The notes under the pieces are model-generated. The model did not search any database, had not been told where the DNA came from, and saw only the letters and a list, made by a program, of their open reading frames with translations. A stretch of 64,000 nucleotides of DNA from Pseudobacteroides cellulosolvens ATCC 35603 = DSM 2933 (GTDB lineage: Bacteria > Bacillota > Clostridia > Acetivibrionales > DSM-2933), in NCBI RefSeq assembly GCF_001262605.1, contig NZ_LGTC01000001.1:4226001-4290000 (forward strand). The letters are read 5' to 3'. Made by a program: the position numbers and the translations under genes. Of the stretch, positions 46,050 through 55,390 are shown one piece after another; position 1 is the first letter of the stretch, and each line of letters begins with the position of its first letter.

Positions 46050-46669
46050 CAGATTATTACTCCTAAGGTCTTTAATAGTGTTTCATATGAACCTAAATCG
46101 GGTATCAGGAAAAAATCCCCTATTACCTTGTTGTCTCCTTCATTAAACTCTGATGCAATATAAAGCACAGTTTCACCAAGCATACCGAATTCAATAGCTG
46201 GAACGCTAAGTATTGCACCTGCCATATCTATTGCAACATTAGGAACACTACATAAAATTTTAAGATTTGTCAGCATTGACAAAGCAGCAACATACGATCC
46301 TGTCATTATATTGCCTAATTCTTTTATTGCCGACATCTCAAGTTCATCAAACTCCTCACTGGTACTTTCTTTAAACCCAAAAAGCATATTCACCAATAAA
46401 CGTGCAGATTTCTTATCAAGCATAAAAAGAATGTGTCCTGTAATATCACCTGTCATACCCAGTAGTATTCCCACTACAGGCTCCTCAGGAGCATTTAACA
46501 TGTCTGGAATCTCATTAAATTCAAGAATTTTAACCTTCGGAACCGACATATCTATTTTTCTGTTAACCATCTTAGCAAGGGCAGAAACTGCATTGCCAGC
46601 TCCAATATTCCCTACTTCACGGAGCACATCCAACTGAAGGTTGTTTAATTCATTAAAATTAATTGTCAT
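46049..46669 (-). CDS. cheC: CheY-P phosphatase CheC
   Basis: This 206-aa protein starts at ATG 46669 behind GAGGAG. Both phosphatase motifs are present: 'LREVGNIGAGNAVSAL' and 'AIKELGNIMTGSY' (E-x2-N). It removes phosphate from CheY-P and binds CheD, forming the adaptation loop known from B. subtilis. It is coupled to cheD by overlapping codons. Confidence 0.93.
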   Translation of the reverse strand: MTINFNELNNLQLDVLREVGNIGAGNAVSALAKMVNRKIDMSVPKVKILEFNEIPDMLNAPEEPVVGILLGMTGDITGHILFMLDKKSARLLVNMLFGFKESTSEEFDELEMSAIKELGNIMTGSYVAALSMLTNLKILCSVPNVAIDMAGAILSVPAIEFGMLGETVLYIASEFNEGDNKVIGDFFLIPDLGSYETLLKTLGVII

Positions 46670-46686
46670 ATTTTTACTCCTCAAAC

Positions 46687-47139
46687 CTATTCCTTAACAG
46701 AAATGTTAACAAGCTTTTCTATGTTTAAAAGAGTTATAACCCTGTTATCAACCTTGCCTGCTCCAAGCACATTCTCCATTAACCCTTCTTTAGCAAGACT
46801 TGTTGTACTTTCAATCTGCTCCTCATTGATATAAATAACTTCTTTCACTTCATCCACAATTATTCCCATCTGAACATCTTCAAATTTTACAATTATTATT
46901 CTAGTTTCTTCAGTTTCCTCAATTTGAGGGAGTCCAAACCTCTCTTTTAAATCCATTATAGGAACTATATCACCCCTTAGGTTGATAACTCCCTTTATAA
47001 ATTTTGGAGTCTTTGGAACTCTTGTAATAGGAATCATCTTTTCAATTGTATTAACTATCTGTATATCAAGGCCGTATTCTTCATCTGAGAGTACAAACAC
47101 AACAAATTGTATGGTATTTAATGCAACAGTTTCAGTCAT
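46687..47139 (-). CDS. cheW: Chemotaxis adaptor CheW
   Basis: This 150-aa protein consists of one CheW domain ('FVVFVLSDEEYGLDI', 'VPKTPKFIKGVINLRGDIVPIMDL', 'VDEVKEVIYI'). It links receptors to CheA. AAAGGAG precedes the ATG. It lies between cheA and cheC. Confidence 0.95.
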   Translation of the reverse strand: MTETVALNTIQFVVFVLSDEEYGLDIQIVNTIEKMIPITRVPKTPKFIKGVINLRGDIVPIMDLKERFGLPQIEETEETRIIIVKFEDVQMGIIVDEVKEVIYINEEQIESTTSLAKEGLMENVLGAGKVDNRVITLLNIEKLVNISVKE

Positions 47140-47156
47140 TTATGACACTCCTTTCA

Positions 47157-49226
47157 CTATACTGCAAGAGAATTTACATCCAATATCAGTGCAACGTTTC
47201 CATCTCCAAGTATGGTTGCTCCGGCTATGGTCTTAATTCCCGCCAGAAGCTTTCCTAATGATTTGATAACAATTTCATGCTGTCCGATAAGATTGTCTAC
47301 AAGAAATCCCGAAAGCTTTTCACCTTTTTTAACAACAACTACTGTCAAAAGCTTGTTTTGCTTATCGCTTGGTGGAACATCGAGACAATTTCCAATCCTG
47401 ATTATCGGAACAATGGTGTTTCTTAATAGAATTATTTCCTGCTTCTGAACCTGCTTAATATCTTCAGGCTTAACCTTTATGATTTCTCTTATTGTATTTA
47501 ATGGAAGTGCATATTTTTCAGTATTTATTTGTACAAGTAGAGCCTGTATTATTGCCAAAGTCAAAGGAAGTCTTATAATAAACTTACTACCCTTTCCTGC
47601 TTCTGTATCAACCTCTACCATACCACCTAATGTTTCAATTTTGGTCTTGACCACATCAAGTCCTACCCCTCGGCCTGATAAATCAGTTATGGCCTCAGCA
47701 GTACTAAAGCTTGGTTTAAACAGAAAATCAATAATGTCTTTTCTTGAAAGGTTCTTTGCAGCATCCTTATTTACAAATCCTCTATCTATAGCCTTCTTCT
47801 TTACTTTTTCCAGATCTATTCCTTTTCCGTCATCCTCAACCTCAATAACAACATTGTTTCCATCCTGATATGCTCTTAAGTTAATCTGTCCTGCATCCGG
47901 CTTTCCTAATTCTCTTCTTTTATCAAGGGACTCTATTCCATGGTCCGCTGAATTTCTCAGTAAATGTATAAGAGGATCTCCAATTTCATCTATTACAGTT
48001 CTATCAAGCTCAGTATCTTCACCTGACATATTAAGAACAATCTCCTTGTTTATACTCCTTGAAATATCCCTTAACATTCTTGGGAATCTGTTAAATACAG
48101 TTTCAATAGGAACCATCCTTACTTTCATAACTGCGTCATGTAGGTTTGTTGTAACTCTTTCAAAATATTCAATTACCTCATTATAATTCTGATTTCTTTC
48201 TATTTCGTCCAAACCTTCAAGTCTAGTTTTTATTATGATAAGCTCACTTACGAGATTCATTAGAACATCCAGTCTGTCAATATCAACTCTTACTGTTTTT
48301 CCTGTCTTGATATTGTTTTTCGAAGCTTGCGACTTCTGGTGCTCTGATTCTTCACTATCATCATGATGACTTGTTGCATCTTCATGAACCTCAGCAGAGC
48401 TTTCCTGTGGTTCACTCAACACTTCATTAACAATCTCTTCAGTCCCGTTTGAATGAATAGTTGTAATTTTGACATCATCAACTTCTGATATGGATGTCAA
48501 TTCCTTATGGAATGTTTCAGCATCCCTTTTACTAATAACAACAACCGTAAATTCAAAGTCAAATTTTTCATCCTCTATATCCTCAACTCTAGGTTCCGAT
48601 TTTATTATTTCTGCATGACGTTCTAAAGTTTGGAATATTATAAATGCCCTTGCTGACTTCAAAACACAACCCTTATTTAATACAACAGTAATTTTGAAGA
48701 CATTCATATTTATGTCAACTGCTTTATTGATGAGGTTCTGCTCATACTGATTCATTTTGAAGTTAGAAGTTACATGTTCAACACTAGCCTCTGCATTACC
48801 TGTTTTTAATACATTATCAACCTTTGCTGCATCTTTGCCATCCTTTTTGTTTAATATGCCATCCAAACCCCTAATTATTTCTGAATATTCTTCACTTCCC
48901 TCTGATCCTTTTGTCACTACCTCATTCACATAATTCTCCAATGCATCAAGGCACCTGAACAATAAGTCTACCAGATTGGTATTAACTTTTACTTCATTAT
49001 TACGAAGTGCATGAAGAACATTTTCCATATCATGGGTTAACTTAGCCATTTTGCTAAATCCCATAGTTCCGGCCATACCTTTAAGCGTATGTGCTACCCT
49101 GAATATTTCGTTCAAAATTGGTACATCTTGAGGATTCTTTTCAAGCTGGAGCAAGCTTTGGTTCAATCCCTGCAAATGCTCTTTGGATTCCTCAATAAAT
49201 ATTTCCAGATATTGGCTCATATCCAT
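47157..49226 (-). CDS. cheA: Chemotaxis histidine kinase CheA
   Basis: In this 689-aa protein the P1 domain has phospho-acceptor His46 in 'RVAHTLKGMAG'. P2 CheY-binding region spans about 175-275, and a charged His-rich linker follows. P3 dimerisation and P4 ATPase contain 'NSADHGIES', 'DDGKGIDLEK' and 'GRGVGLDVV'. P5 CheW-like domain lies at the C-terminus. All elements of a functional kinase are visible. Confidence 0.95.
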   Translation of the reverse strand: MDMSQYLEIFIEESKEHLQGLNQSLLQLEKNPQDVPILNEIFRVAHTLKGMAGTMGFSKMAKLTHDMENVLHALRNNEVKVNTNLVDLLFRCLDALENYVNEVVTKGSEGSEEYSEIIRGLDGILNKKDGKDAAKVDNVLKTGNAEASVEHVTSNFKMNQYEQNLINKAVDINMNVFKITVVLNKGCVLKSARAFIIFQTLERHAEIIKSEPRVEDIEDEKFDFEFTVVVISKRDAETFHKELTSISEVDDVKITTIHSNGTEEIVNEVLSEPQESSAEVHEDATSHHDDSEESEHQKSQASKNNIKTGKTVRVDIDRLDVLMNLVSELIIIKTRLEGLDEIERNQNYNEVIEYFERVTTNLHDAVMKVRMVPIETVFNRFPRMLRDISRSINKEIVLNMSGEDTELDRTVIDEIGDPLIHLLRNSADHGIESLDKRRELGKPDAGQINLRAYQDGNNVVIEVEDDGKGIDLEKVKKKAIDRGFVNKDAAKNLSRKDIIDFLFKPSFSTAEAITDLSGRGVGLDVVKTKIETLGGMVEVDTEAGKGSKFIIRLPLTLAIIQALLVQINTEKYALPLNTIREIIKVKPEDIKQVQKQEIILLRNTIVPIIRIGNCLDVPPSDKQNKLLTVVVVKKGEKLSGFLVDNLIGQHEIVIKSLGKLLAGIKTIAGATILGDGNVALILDVNSLAV

Positions 49227-49231
49227 TTTTA

Positions 49232-50326
49232 CTACACCCCCACTATCTCCGTAATCTTTTTCGTGATCCTTTCAAGCGGTACAATTTCATCAACTATTCC
49301 CAATTCAACTGCGACTTTAGGCATACCGTATACAATACAAGTCTTTTCATCCTGTGCAATTATATATCCGTTGTTTTCATGTTTTAATTTTTTTGCACCT
49401 TCGCTTCCGTCATTACCCATTCCAGTCATAATGACGCCTACGATATTTGCAAGGCCTGTCTCACTCAGAGACTCCATCATAACTGTTGCAGATGGTCTGT
49501 GGGCTCCATATGGAGGATCTTTTGTAAGTTTTATTATTATGTTTTTATCTCTAGCCAGAGCAATCTTCATGTGATAATCTCCCGGTGCAATATAAACCAC
49601 TCCAGACTTGACCGTCTCATTGTCTTCTGCTTCCTTAACCCTTACACTGCTTAATGAATCCAATCTTTCTGCCAGTGATTTTGTAAACCCCGGCGGCATA
49701 TGTTGAACTACTAAAAATGCTGCAGGTATGTCACCAGGCAATTGGGGTATCACATCCCTCAAAGCCTTTGGTCCACCTGTCGATATACCTATAGCAACAA
49801 TTTTCTTAATTTGTGAACTTTGATTATGTCCTTCTTTAACAATTATTTGCGGCTCATAGCAGCTTTTAAATTGCTGCACCTCTTTTGGCTCCTTTGCCGC
49901 AATTTTATTTTTCAGCCTGGATATTACCTTAACTTTCTCCAGCAATTCACTTTTCTTATCTTCTGAATTTATATGAAATATATTAGAAGGCTTGGTTATA
50001 AAGTCAATGGCACCATGCTCCAAAGCGTTTATTGTAGCCTCTGCACCTTCTTTTGTATGGCTGCTTAGCATTATGACAGGAATTCTACATACCTTTGAGA
50101 GTTCTTTCAGGCATGTAATACCATCCATAACAGGCATCTCAACATCCATAGTTATAATGTCCGGTTTAAGGTTAATAGCCTTTTCAATTGCTTCTTTGCC
50201 ATTTCTTGCAGTATCAATGGTGGTAATTTCTTTATCACTATTTAAAATATCAGATATTACCTTTCTCATAAAAGCCGAGTCATCCACCACCAAAACCCTA
50301 ATAGCAGAAACACTATTTATCGCCAT
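49232..50326 (-). CDS. cheB: Receptor methylesterase/response regulator CheB
   Basis: This 364-aa protein has a receiver domain (phospho-acceptor Asp61 in 'IITMDVEMPVMDG') and a C-terminal methylesterase with the Ser in 'GISTGGPKAL', His in 'VVQHMPPGFT' and Asp in 'MTGMGNDGSEG'. It demethylates (and may deamidate) chemoreceptors. The ribosome site (AAGGA) is distant from the ATG, so translation may be coupled to ycgR, which ends 4 bp upstream. Confidence 0.93.
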   Translation of the reverse strand: MAINSVSAIRVLVVDDSAFMRKVISDILNSDKEITTIDTARNGKEAIEKAINLKPDIITMDVEMPVMDGITCLKELSKVCRIPVIMLSSHTKEGAEATINALEHGAIDFITKPSNIFHINSEDKKSELLEKVKVISRLKNKIAAKEPKEVQQFKSCYEPQIIVKEGHNQSSQIKKIVAIGISTGGPKALRDVIPQLPGDIPAAFLVVQHMPPGFTKSLAERLDSLSSVRVKEAEDNETVKSGVVYIAPGDYHMKIALARDKNIIIKLTKDPPYGAHRPSATVMMESLSETGLANIVGVIMTGMGNDGSEGAKKLKHENNGYIIAQDEKTCIVYGMPKVAVELGIVDEIVPLERITKKITEIVGV

Positions 50327-50330
50327 AACA

Positions 50331-51017
50331 CTATATCAATCCTTTTTTCCTTAGTTTTCTTTGCTCTTCAAAAATAAAACTGATTATAGTTTCTCTTGAC
50401 CTGTTATCAATGTTATAAAATTCTACACCTGCTTCATATTTGTTTTTGCTTTCAGAATCGGTTTTAATACTTCTTACTATCGTTCCATAAAACTTTATAA
50501 TCTTGTTTTCAGACAGTTGAAGCTCGCATTCAATAAATTTGCCCTTTTCAATACCTTCAACAAGTGCCAGGCAAGTGCCTCCTCCACTTATATCCCGTGT
50601 AAGACCCTTAAAGAAATTGCCCTTTGGCACAGCCGTGTTATTAAGCATCTCAACTTCCCTGCATTTTATATCCAATACACAATCGAACCTGAAAAATTGC
50701 CTTCTCTGGATTTTCTCCATTTCATTTTCTATGCTTAGCTTGTATATTGGCAATCCATCCTTTATAAGTCTATCTGTCAGGGTTGCTTTAAGCTTATAAA
50801 ATTGATTGCTAATGCTTATATAGACGTACATATTTGTACCATTGGATGCAGGCAGATACATTCCTTCATATATTGGTGCCGCTACACATATGACATTTTC
50901 TCCCTCAGCCCATTCAAATTCACTTACAAAAAGATTATTTATATCTTTTTCACCTAAAGAAAAGTCCAACAATTGAATTTCCAATTTAGTTCCAGGTTTC
51001 AACTCGGAAGCCTTCAT
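50331..51017 (-). CDS. ycgR: Flagellar brake protein YcgR (PilZ, c-di-GMP receptor)
   Basis: This 228-aa protein has an N-terminal YcgR-like domain ('LKPGTKLEIQLL') and a C-terminal PilZ domain with the c-di-GMP-binding residues RRQFFR and DISGGG intact. When it binds c-di-GMP it slows or stops the motor. It is the likely reader of the messenger controlled by the GGDEF-EAL protein at 10-12 kb. GGGGG lies before the ATG. Confidence 0.88.
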   Translation of the reverse strand: MKASELKPGTKLEIQLLDFSLGEKDINNLFVSEFEWAEGENVICVAAPIYEGMYLPASNGTNMYVYISISNQFYKLKATLTDRLIKDGLPIYKLSIENEMEKIQRRQFFRFDCVLDIKCREVEMLNNTAVPKGNFFKGLTRDISGGGTCLALVEGIEKGKFIECELQLSENKIIKFYGTIVRSIKTDSESKNKYEAGVEFYNIDNRSRETIISFIFEEQRKLRKKGLI

Positions 51018-51075
51018 ATGTACCCCCGCAATCTTTTAGATTTTCCAAAATCAACTGCATTACAACTCCAAGCCA

Positions 51076-51984
51076 TCAGACATTTAAGAAACCAACAAGC
51101 CTGTTCATAAAACCCTTAATCCCTTTCATTTCTGCATTACTACCCTCGTTCCCATTGCATATAAGTTTCTTTGATATCTCCCTGATTTGTTTCGAAGCAT
51201 TGCTTTTGGGATAACTTATCAAAAAAGGGTTTTGTGTTTTTACTGCTTTTATAACGGCTTCATCCTGAAGTACATATCCAAGAGGCATAAGCTTTAGTGA
51301 AAGAAATTTCTCAGATACTATGGAAAGTTTATTTAATAAATCGTTTGCCTCATTGGTATCCTCTGCCCTATTTACTATAACCTTTATAAGTCTTTCCTTA
51401 TCTCTGTTGGATATCATCTTGATAAGTGCATATGCATCGGTTATTGAAGTAGGTTCAGGTGTTGTAACCAGCAGCACCTCATCAGCAGACATAACAAAGT
51501 TCATAACATTATCTGAAAGGCCTGCACCTGTATCTATAAGAATTACATCTGCTATCTTATCCATTAGTGAGATATTTGACAAAAACTTTTCAAGCTGGCT
51601 GTTTTCAAGCTTTATGAGTTCCTCAACGCCTGATCCCCCAGATATGAATTTAACATTGCTTGGCCCATCCGACAGTACTTCCAGTATATTTTTCTCACTA
51701 TGAATAACATCCACCAATGTATGCTTAGGTATCATTCCAAATAATACATCTATATTTGCAAGACCAAAATCAGCATCTAAAATTATGACCTTGAGCCCTA
51801 ATTCACTTAAGGCAATACCAAGATTTACTGATATATTGGTTTTGCCAACGCCACCTTTACCACTAGTTACTGTAATCACCTTGGCGTTTTTCTTTTCAAT
51901 GGCAGGAGCCTGAACCTGCTTATTTTTTTGCATAGTTTTTAGATTATCAACAATCTTCCTTAGCTTTTCTGCCTGATCCATCAT
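51076..51984 (-). CDS. flhG: Flagellar number regulator FlhG (MinD-like ATPase)
   Basis: This 302-aa protein has the deviant Walker A 'SGKGGVGKTNISVNLG' (about 36-51), 'LDADFGLANIDVLFG' and 'VILIDTGAGLS'. It starts with the short N-terminal activator segment (MMDQAEKLRKIV) that stimulates FlhF GTPase activity. FlhF and FlhG together set flagellar position and number. Confidence 0.93.
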   Translation of the reverse strand: MMDQAEKLRKIVDNLKTMQKNKQVQAPAIEKKNAKVITVTSGKGGVGKTNISVNLGIALSELGLKVIILDADFGLANIDVLFGMIPKHTLVDVIHSEKNILEVLSDGPSNVKFISGGSGVEELIKLENSQLEKFLSNISLMDKIADVILIDTGAGLSDNVMNFVMSADEVLLVTTPEPTSITDAYALIKMISNRDKERLIKVIVNRAEDTNEANDLLNKLSIVSEKFLSLKLMPLGYVLQDEAVIKAVKTQNPFLISYPKSNASKQIREISKKLICNGNEGSNAEMKGIKGFMNRLVGFLNV

Positions 51985-51985
51985 A

Positions 51986-53191
51986 TCAAGATATGCTCCC
52001 TAATAAATTTTTGGTCATCTTGTCGATATTTAAAACTTCAATATCATCAGGCACACACTGTCCGGTCGTAACAAATGATAAATTTTTACCTGTACGGAAT
52101 TTAGTATTTAATATAATTCCATTAACTTGGCTTTCATCAAGTTTTGTAAAAATCAATTTATAGTCTTTTAAGAAACTGTAATTATGCAGTATATCATTGC
52201 AGTTTCGTACACTTGTGGTTGAGCTCATGACCAAATATACCTCATCAGCTTCTGAGGCAACTATCAGAGACTTTAATTCATCAAATTGGGATTTGTTCCT
52301 GTAGCTTCTTCCTGCAGTATCAATAAGAACAACATCCTTATCCGAGTAAAGTGAAATAGCATCCTTTATTTCATTAGGTGCATATATTACATTTACCGGC
52401 AAACCCAATATTTCTGCATATGTCTTTAACTGTTCAACTGCCGCAATTCTGTATGTATCAGCAGTTATTAGCCCTACATTTTTCCTGAGATTTAAAGAAT
52501 AATTGGCTGCAATCTTCGCAAGTGTCGTCGTTTTGCCAACTCCGGTGGGACCGACAAATATAATTACTGTCGGCTTTTTATCTTCCTTAAGACCAATAGT
52601 TTCCGGTTTACCTAATATTCCGGAAATAAGGTTGTATAACATGGAGGCTGCGTCGTTAATACTTGTTGTATCTCCAATCTTTTTACTTACAGTATCAATC
52701 AGTTTTTTTGCAATTTCCTCTTCAACCTCATTCTTAATAAGGTTGTTATAAAACTGCATAAGCACATTTGAATAAGGCTTTTGAGGCTTTTCTGACCTTT
52801 CCTGCTTAACAGGTACGGAAGCCGACGGTATAGCATTATTCTGGAATTGCTCATATATCTTTTTGAGCATGGTCTCCATGTTATTTACCTTATTCTCCAA
52901 GAAATCGATTTTTTCCTCTTTTTCCTCTAAATTTGTTTTAAAATTCGCTTCATTTTTTGTCGAATCTTCCTTTTGTTTGTTTGTTTCGACATTTTTCCCC
53001 TTCTCTTTTTTTGTTCCGATATCATCATCTATGGCTGCAAGCACTTCAACCATAGGCTTTGCAAATACATTCAAAAGGCCTCTTTTTCTAACCTTTCGCG
53101 TATTTAAGATCACTGCCTCATTACCCAAATCCATCTTTACTTTTAGTATTGCTTCCTGAGTATTGCTTCCCATATAACGTCTTATTTTCAT
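51986..53191 (-). CDS. flhF: SRP-family GTPase FlhF
   Basis: In this 401-aa protein the N-terminal B domain begins MKIRRYMGSN. A charged Lys/Glu-rich region lies at about 65-130. The NG GTPase domain has G1 'GPTGVGKTTTLAKIA', 'DTYRIAAVEQL', 'VLIDTAGRSYRN' and 'FTKLDES'. It recruits early flagellar export and rotor parts to the assembly site. It ends 2 bp before flhG. Confidence 0.95.
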   Translation of the reverse strand: MKIRRYMGSNTQEAILKVKMDLGNEAVILNTRKVRKRGLLNVFAKPMVEVLAAIDDDIGTKKEKGKNVETNKQKEDSTKNEANFKTNLEEKEEKIDFLENKVNNMETMLKKIYEQFQNNAIPSASVPVKQERSEKPQKPYSNVLMQFYNNLIKNEVEEEIAKKLIDTVSKKIGDTTSINDAASMLYNLISGILGKPETIGLKEDKKPTVIIFVGPTGVGKTTTLAKIAANYSLNLRKNVGLITADTYRIAAVEQLKTYAEILGLPVNVIYAPNEIKDAISLYSDKDVVLIDTAGRSYRNKSQFDELKSLIVASEADEVYLVMSSTTSVRNCNDILHNYSFLKDYKLIFTKLDESQVNGIILNTKFRTGKNLSFVTTGQCVPDDIEVLNIDKMTKNLLGSIS

Positions 53192-53193
53192 AT

Positions 53194-55218
53194 TTAGATA
53201 CTCACCATCCCAATCGATTGAACTTCTATATTAGGGTCAATTTCACTATATGATAAAACAATTAATCCAGGTAAAAACCTCTCTGTCATTCTTTTAAAAT
53301 AAAGCCTGACAACAGGCGATGCCAACACTATAGGCTGCTGTCCCAATTCCACCAGCCTCTGAACCTGTCTTGACAAACTGGATAATATGGTATTTGTCAC
53401 ATCAGGCTCTATTGTTATATATGAACCGTTTTCGGTTCTCTGGACAGACTCCATTATAATTTGTTCAAGCTTTGGATCTATGGTAATTACATTTGATTTG
53501 CTGTCATTTATAAACTTTCTTGATATGGCTCTTCCTAATGCTTGTCTAACATATTCTGTCAGTATGTCAGGATCGTGGGTAGCTGGTGCATAATCTGCCA
53601 AAGCTTCCAGGATTGTTACCATATCCCTTATTGAAACACCTTCTCTCAGCAGATTGGCAAGAACCTTCTGAATTTCACCTAAAGTCATAACCTTAGGTAT
53701 CAATTCATCCACTATAGCAGGATAGTTCTGCTTTACATTGTCTATAAGTGTTTGAACTTCCTGTCTTCCCATGAGTTCACTTGCATTTTTCTTTATCACT
53801 TCAGTAAGGTGTGTGGCGATTATTGAAGGTGAATCAACAACCGTATACCCAAGCATCTCGGCACGATCCCTATGGCTTTCGGAAATCCAGACTGCAGGAA
53901 GCCCAAAAGCAGGCTCAACAGTTCTTATTCCATCAATTTCTTCCTCTACTCCACCAGGATTCATAGCCATGTAGTGATCGAGCATTATTTCACACTTTGT
54001 AATCTCCACTCCTTTGATCTTAATAACGTATTCGTTTGGACTAAGCTGTATATTATCCCTGAGTCTTATAACAGGAACTATCATCCCCAACTCAAGTGCT
54101 AACTGCCTTCTTATCATAACAACCCTGTCTAAAAGGTCCCCGCCTTGATTAACATCAGCAAGGGGAATTATCCCATATCCAAACTCCAACTCTATAGGAT
54201 CAACCTGCAATAGGGATACAACATTTTCAGGCTTTCTGATCTCTTCAACTTCACTCTCCTGCACCTGCTCCTCTTCATGTATTTGAACTTCCTTTTGCTG
54301 CTTTAATAATGCAGCTCCTACCAGTGCAAGAATCGCTGCCAATACCAAAAATGGTATTGTAGGTAAAAAGAGTGATAACACAACACATAATGCTGAAGAC
54401 AGGAATAGCACCTTTGGGTTTCCAAATATCTGTTTTAAAAGGTCACTACTCATTGCTGCATCAGATGCTGCCCTTGTAACTATGATACCAGTGGCTGTAG
54501 AGATAAGTAGCGCAGGTATCTGACTCACAAGACCGTCACCTATAGTAAGTATTGTGTAATGTTCAAGTGCTGTTCCAATCTCTTCACCTCTCATCAGTAC
54601 TCCGATTATGAGGCCACCGATTATATTAATAAAAGTAATGATTATACCTGCTATTGCATCACCTTTTACAAACTTGCTGGCACCATCCATTGCCCCGTAA
54701 AAATCAGCTTCTCTCTGGATCTTTTTTCTTCTTTCCTTTGCATCTGATTCATTAATAAGTCCAGAGTTAAGGTCCGCATCTATTGCCATTTGCTTTCCAG
54801 GCATCGCATCAAGTGTAAATCTTGCAGCAACTTCCGATACTCTCTCGGAACCTTTGGTAATTACCATAAACTGTACTACCATTATTATGAGAAATATTAT
54901 AAATCCAACAACTATGTTTCCCTGTGCGACAAAGTTCCCAAAACCTGCTATAACCTGCCCTGCTTCACCTTCTGAAAGTATATGTTTAACTGCAGTTATG
55001 TTCAGCGATAATCTATATAATGTAGTAATAAGAAGTAAGGATGGAAAAATTGACATATCCAGAGCTTCCTTTGAATAAATGGTATTTAGCATGATGACAA
55101 CAGCTAAAGATATGTTTATTGCTAGAAGTATATCCAAAATAAAGCTAGGTATTGGCAAGATTATTATAAGAATTATGGAAACTATAATTATAGCAACCGA
55201 CATATCTCCCAGCTTCAT
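53194..55218 (-). CDS. flhA: Flagellar type III export gate protein FlhA
   Basis: In this 674-aa protein, residues 1-310 have eight membrane helices and the FHIPEP-region motif 'KGSERVSEVAARFTLDAMPGKQMAIDADLNSG' (read in parts). Residues about 340-674 form the cytoplasmic ring domain. It is the proton-driven gate of the flagellar export machine. GAGGAGG precedes the ATG. A palindromic repeat separates it from flhB. Confidence 0.96.
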   Translation of the reverse strand: MKLGDMSVAIIIVSIILIIILPIPSFILDILLAINISLAVVIMLNTIYSKEALDMSIFPSLLLITTLYRLSLNITAVKHILSEGEAGQVIAGFGNFVAQGNIVVGFIIFLIIMVVQFMVITKGSERVSEVAARFTLDAMPGKQMAIDADLNSGLINESDAKERRKKIQREADFYGAMDGASKFVKGDAIAGIIITFINIIGGLIIGVLMRGEEIGTALEHYTILTIGDGLVSQIPALLISTATGIIVTRAASDAAMSSDLLKQIFGNPKVLFLSSALCVVLSLFLPTIPFLVLAAILALVGAALLKQQKEVQIHEEEQVQESEVEEIRKPENVVSLLQVDPIELEFGYGIIPLADVNQGGDLLDRVVMIRRQLALELGMIVPVIRLRDNIQLSPNEYVIKIKGVEITKCEIMLDHYMAMNPGGVEEEIDGIRTVEPAFGLPAVWISESHRDRAEMLGYTVVDSPSIIATHLTEVIKKNASELMGRQEVQTLIDNVKQNYPAIVDELIPKVMTLGEIQKVLANLLREGVSIRDMVTILEALADYAPATHDPDILTEYVRQALGRAISRKFINDSKSNVITIDPKLEQIIMESVQRTENGSYITIEPDVTNTILSSLSRQVQRLVELGQQPIVLASPVVRLYFKRMTERFLPGLIVLSYSEIDPNIEVQSIGMVSI

Positions 55219-55252
55219 TTATGCATATCCTCCTCTCAAAGCTATATTAAGG

Positions 55253-55347
55253 CATGAATGAAAAATTACTTACGCTTTTAAGCGGGTGTTGACGAGTTAA
55301 GTCAACACATAAGCGAAATTTATAGAGTAAGTTATTTTTTAATCATG
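55253..55347. repeat. Palindromic element between flhB and flhA
   Basis: The left arm (CATGAATGAAAAATTACTTA then CGCTT, 55253-55277) is the imperfect inverse of the right arm (55311-55347). Inside is a perfect 8-bp dyad, GTGTTGAC ... GTCAACAC. A single-armed relative lies at 17521-17553. It fills most of the 172-bp gap in an otherwise tightly packed operon. Confidence 0.75.
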
Positions 55348-55390
55348 ACTAAAAGTAAATAATCTTCATTATTAATGTATAAAGCCTAAA

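Noticed and set aside
47212..49574. Long plus-strand open frames opposite cheA, cheB, flhF, flhB and fliM.
   Set aside because: They are shadows of well-recognised genes on the minus strand, lack ribosome sites and show no known family.
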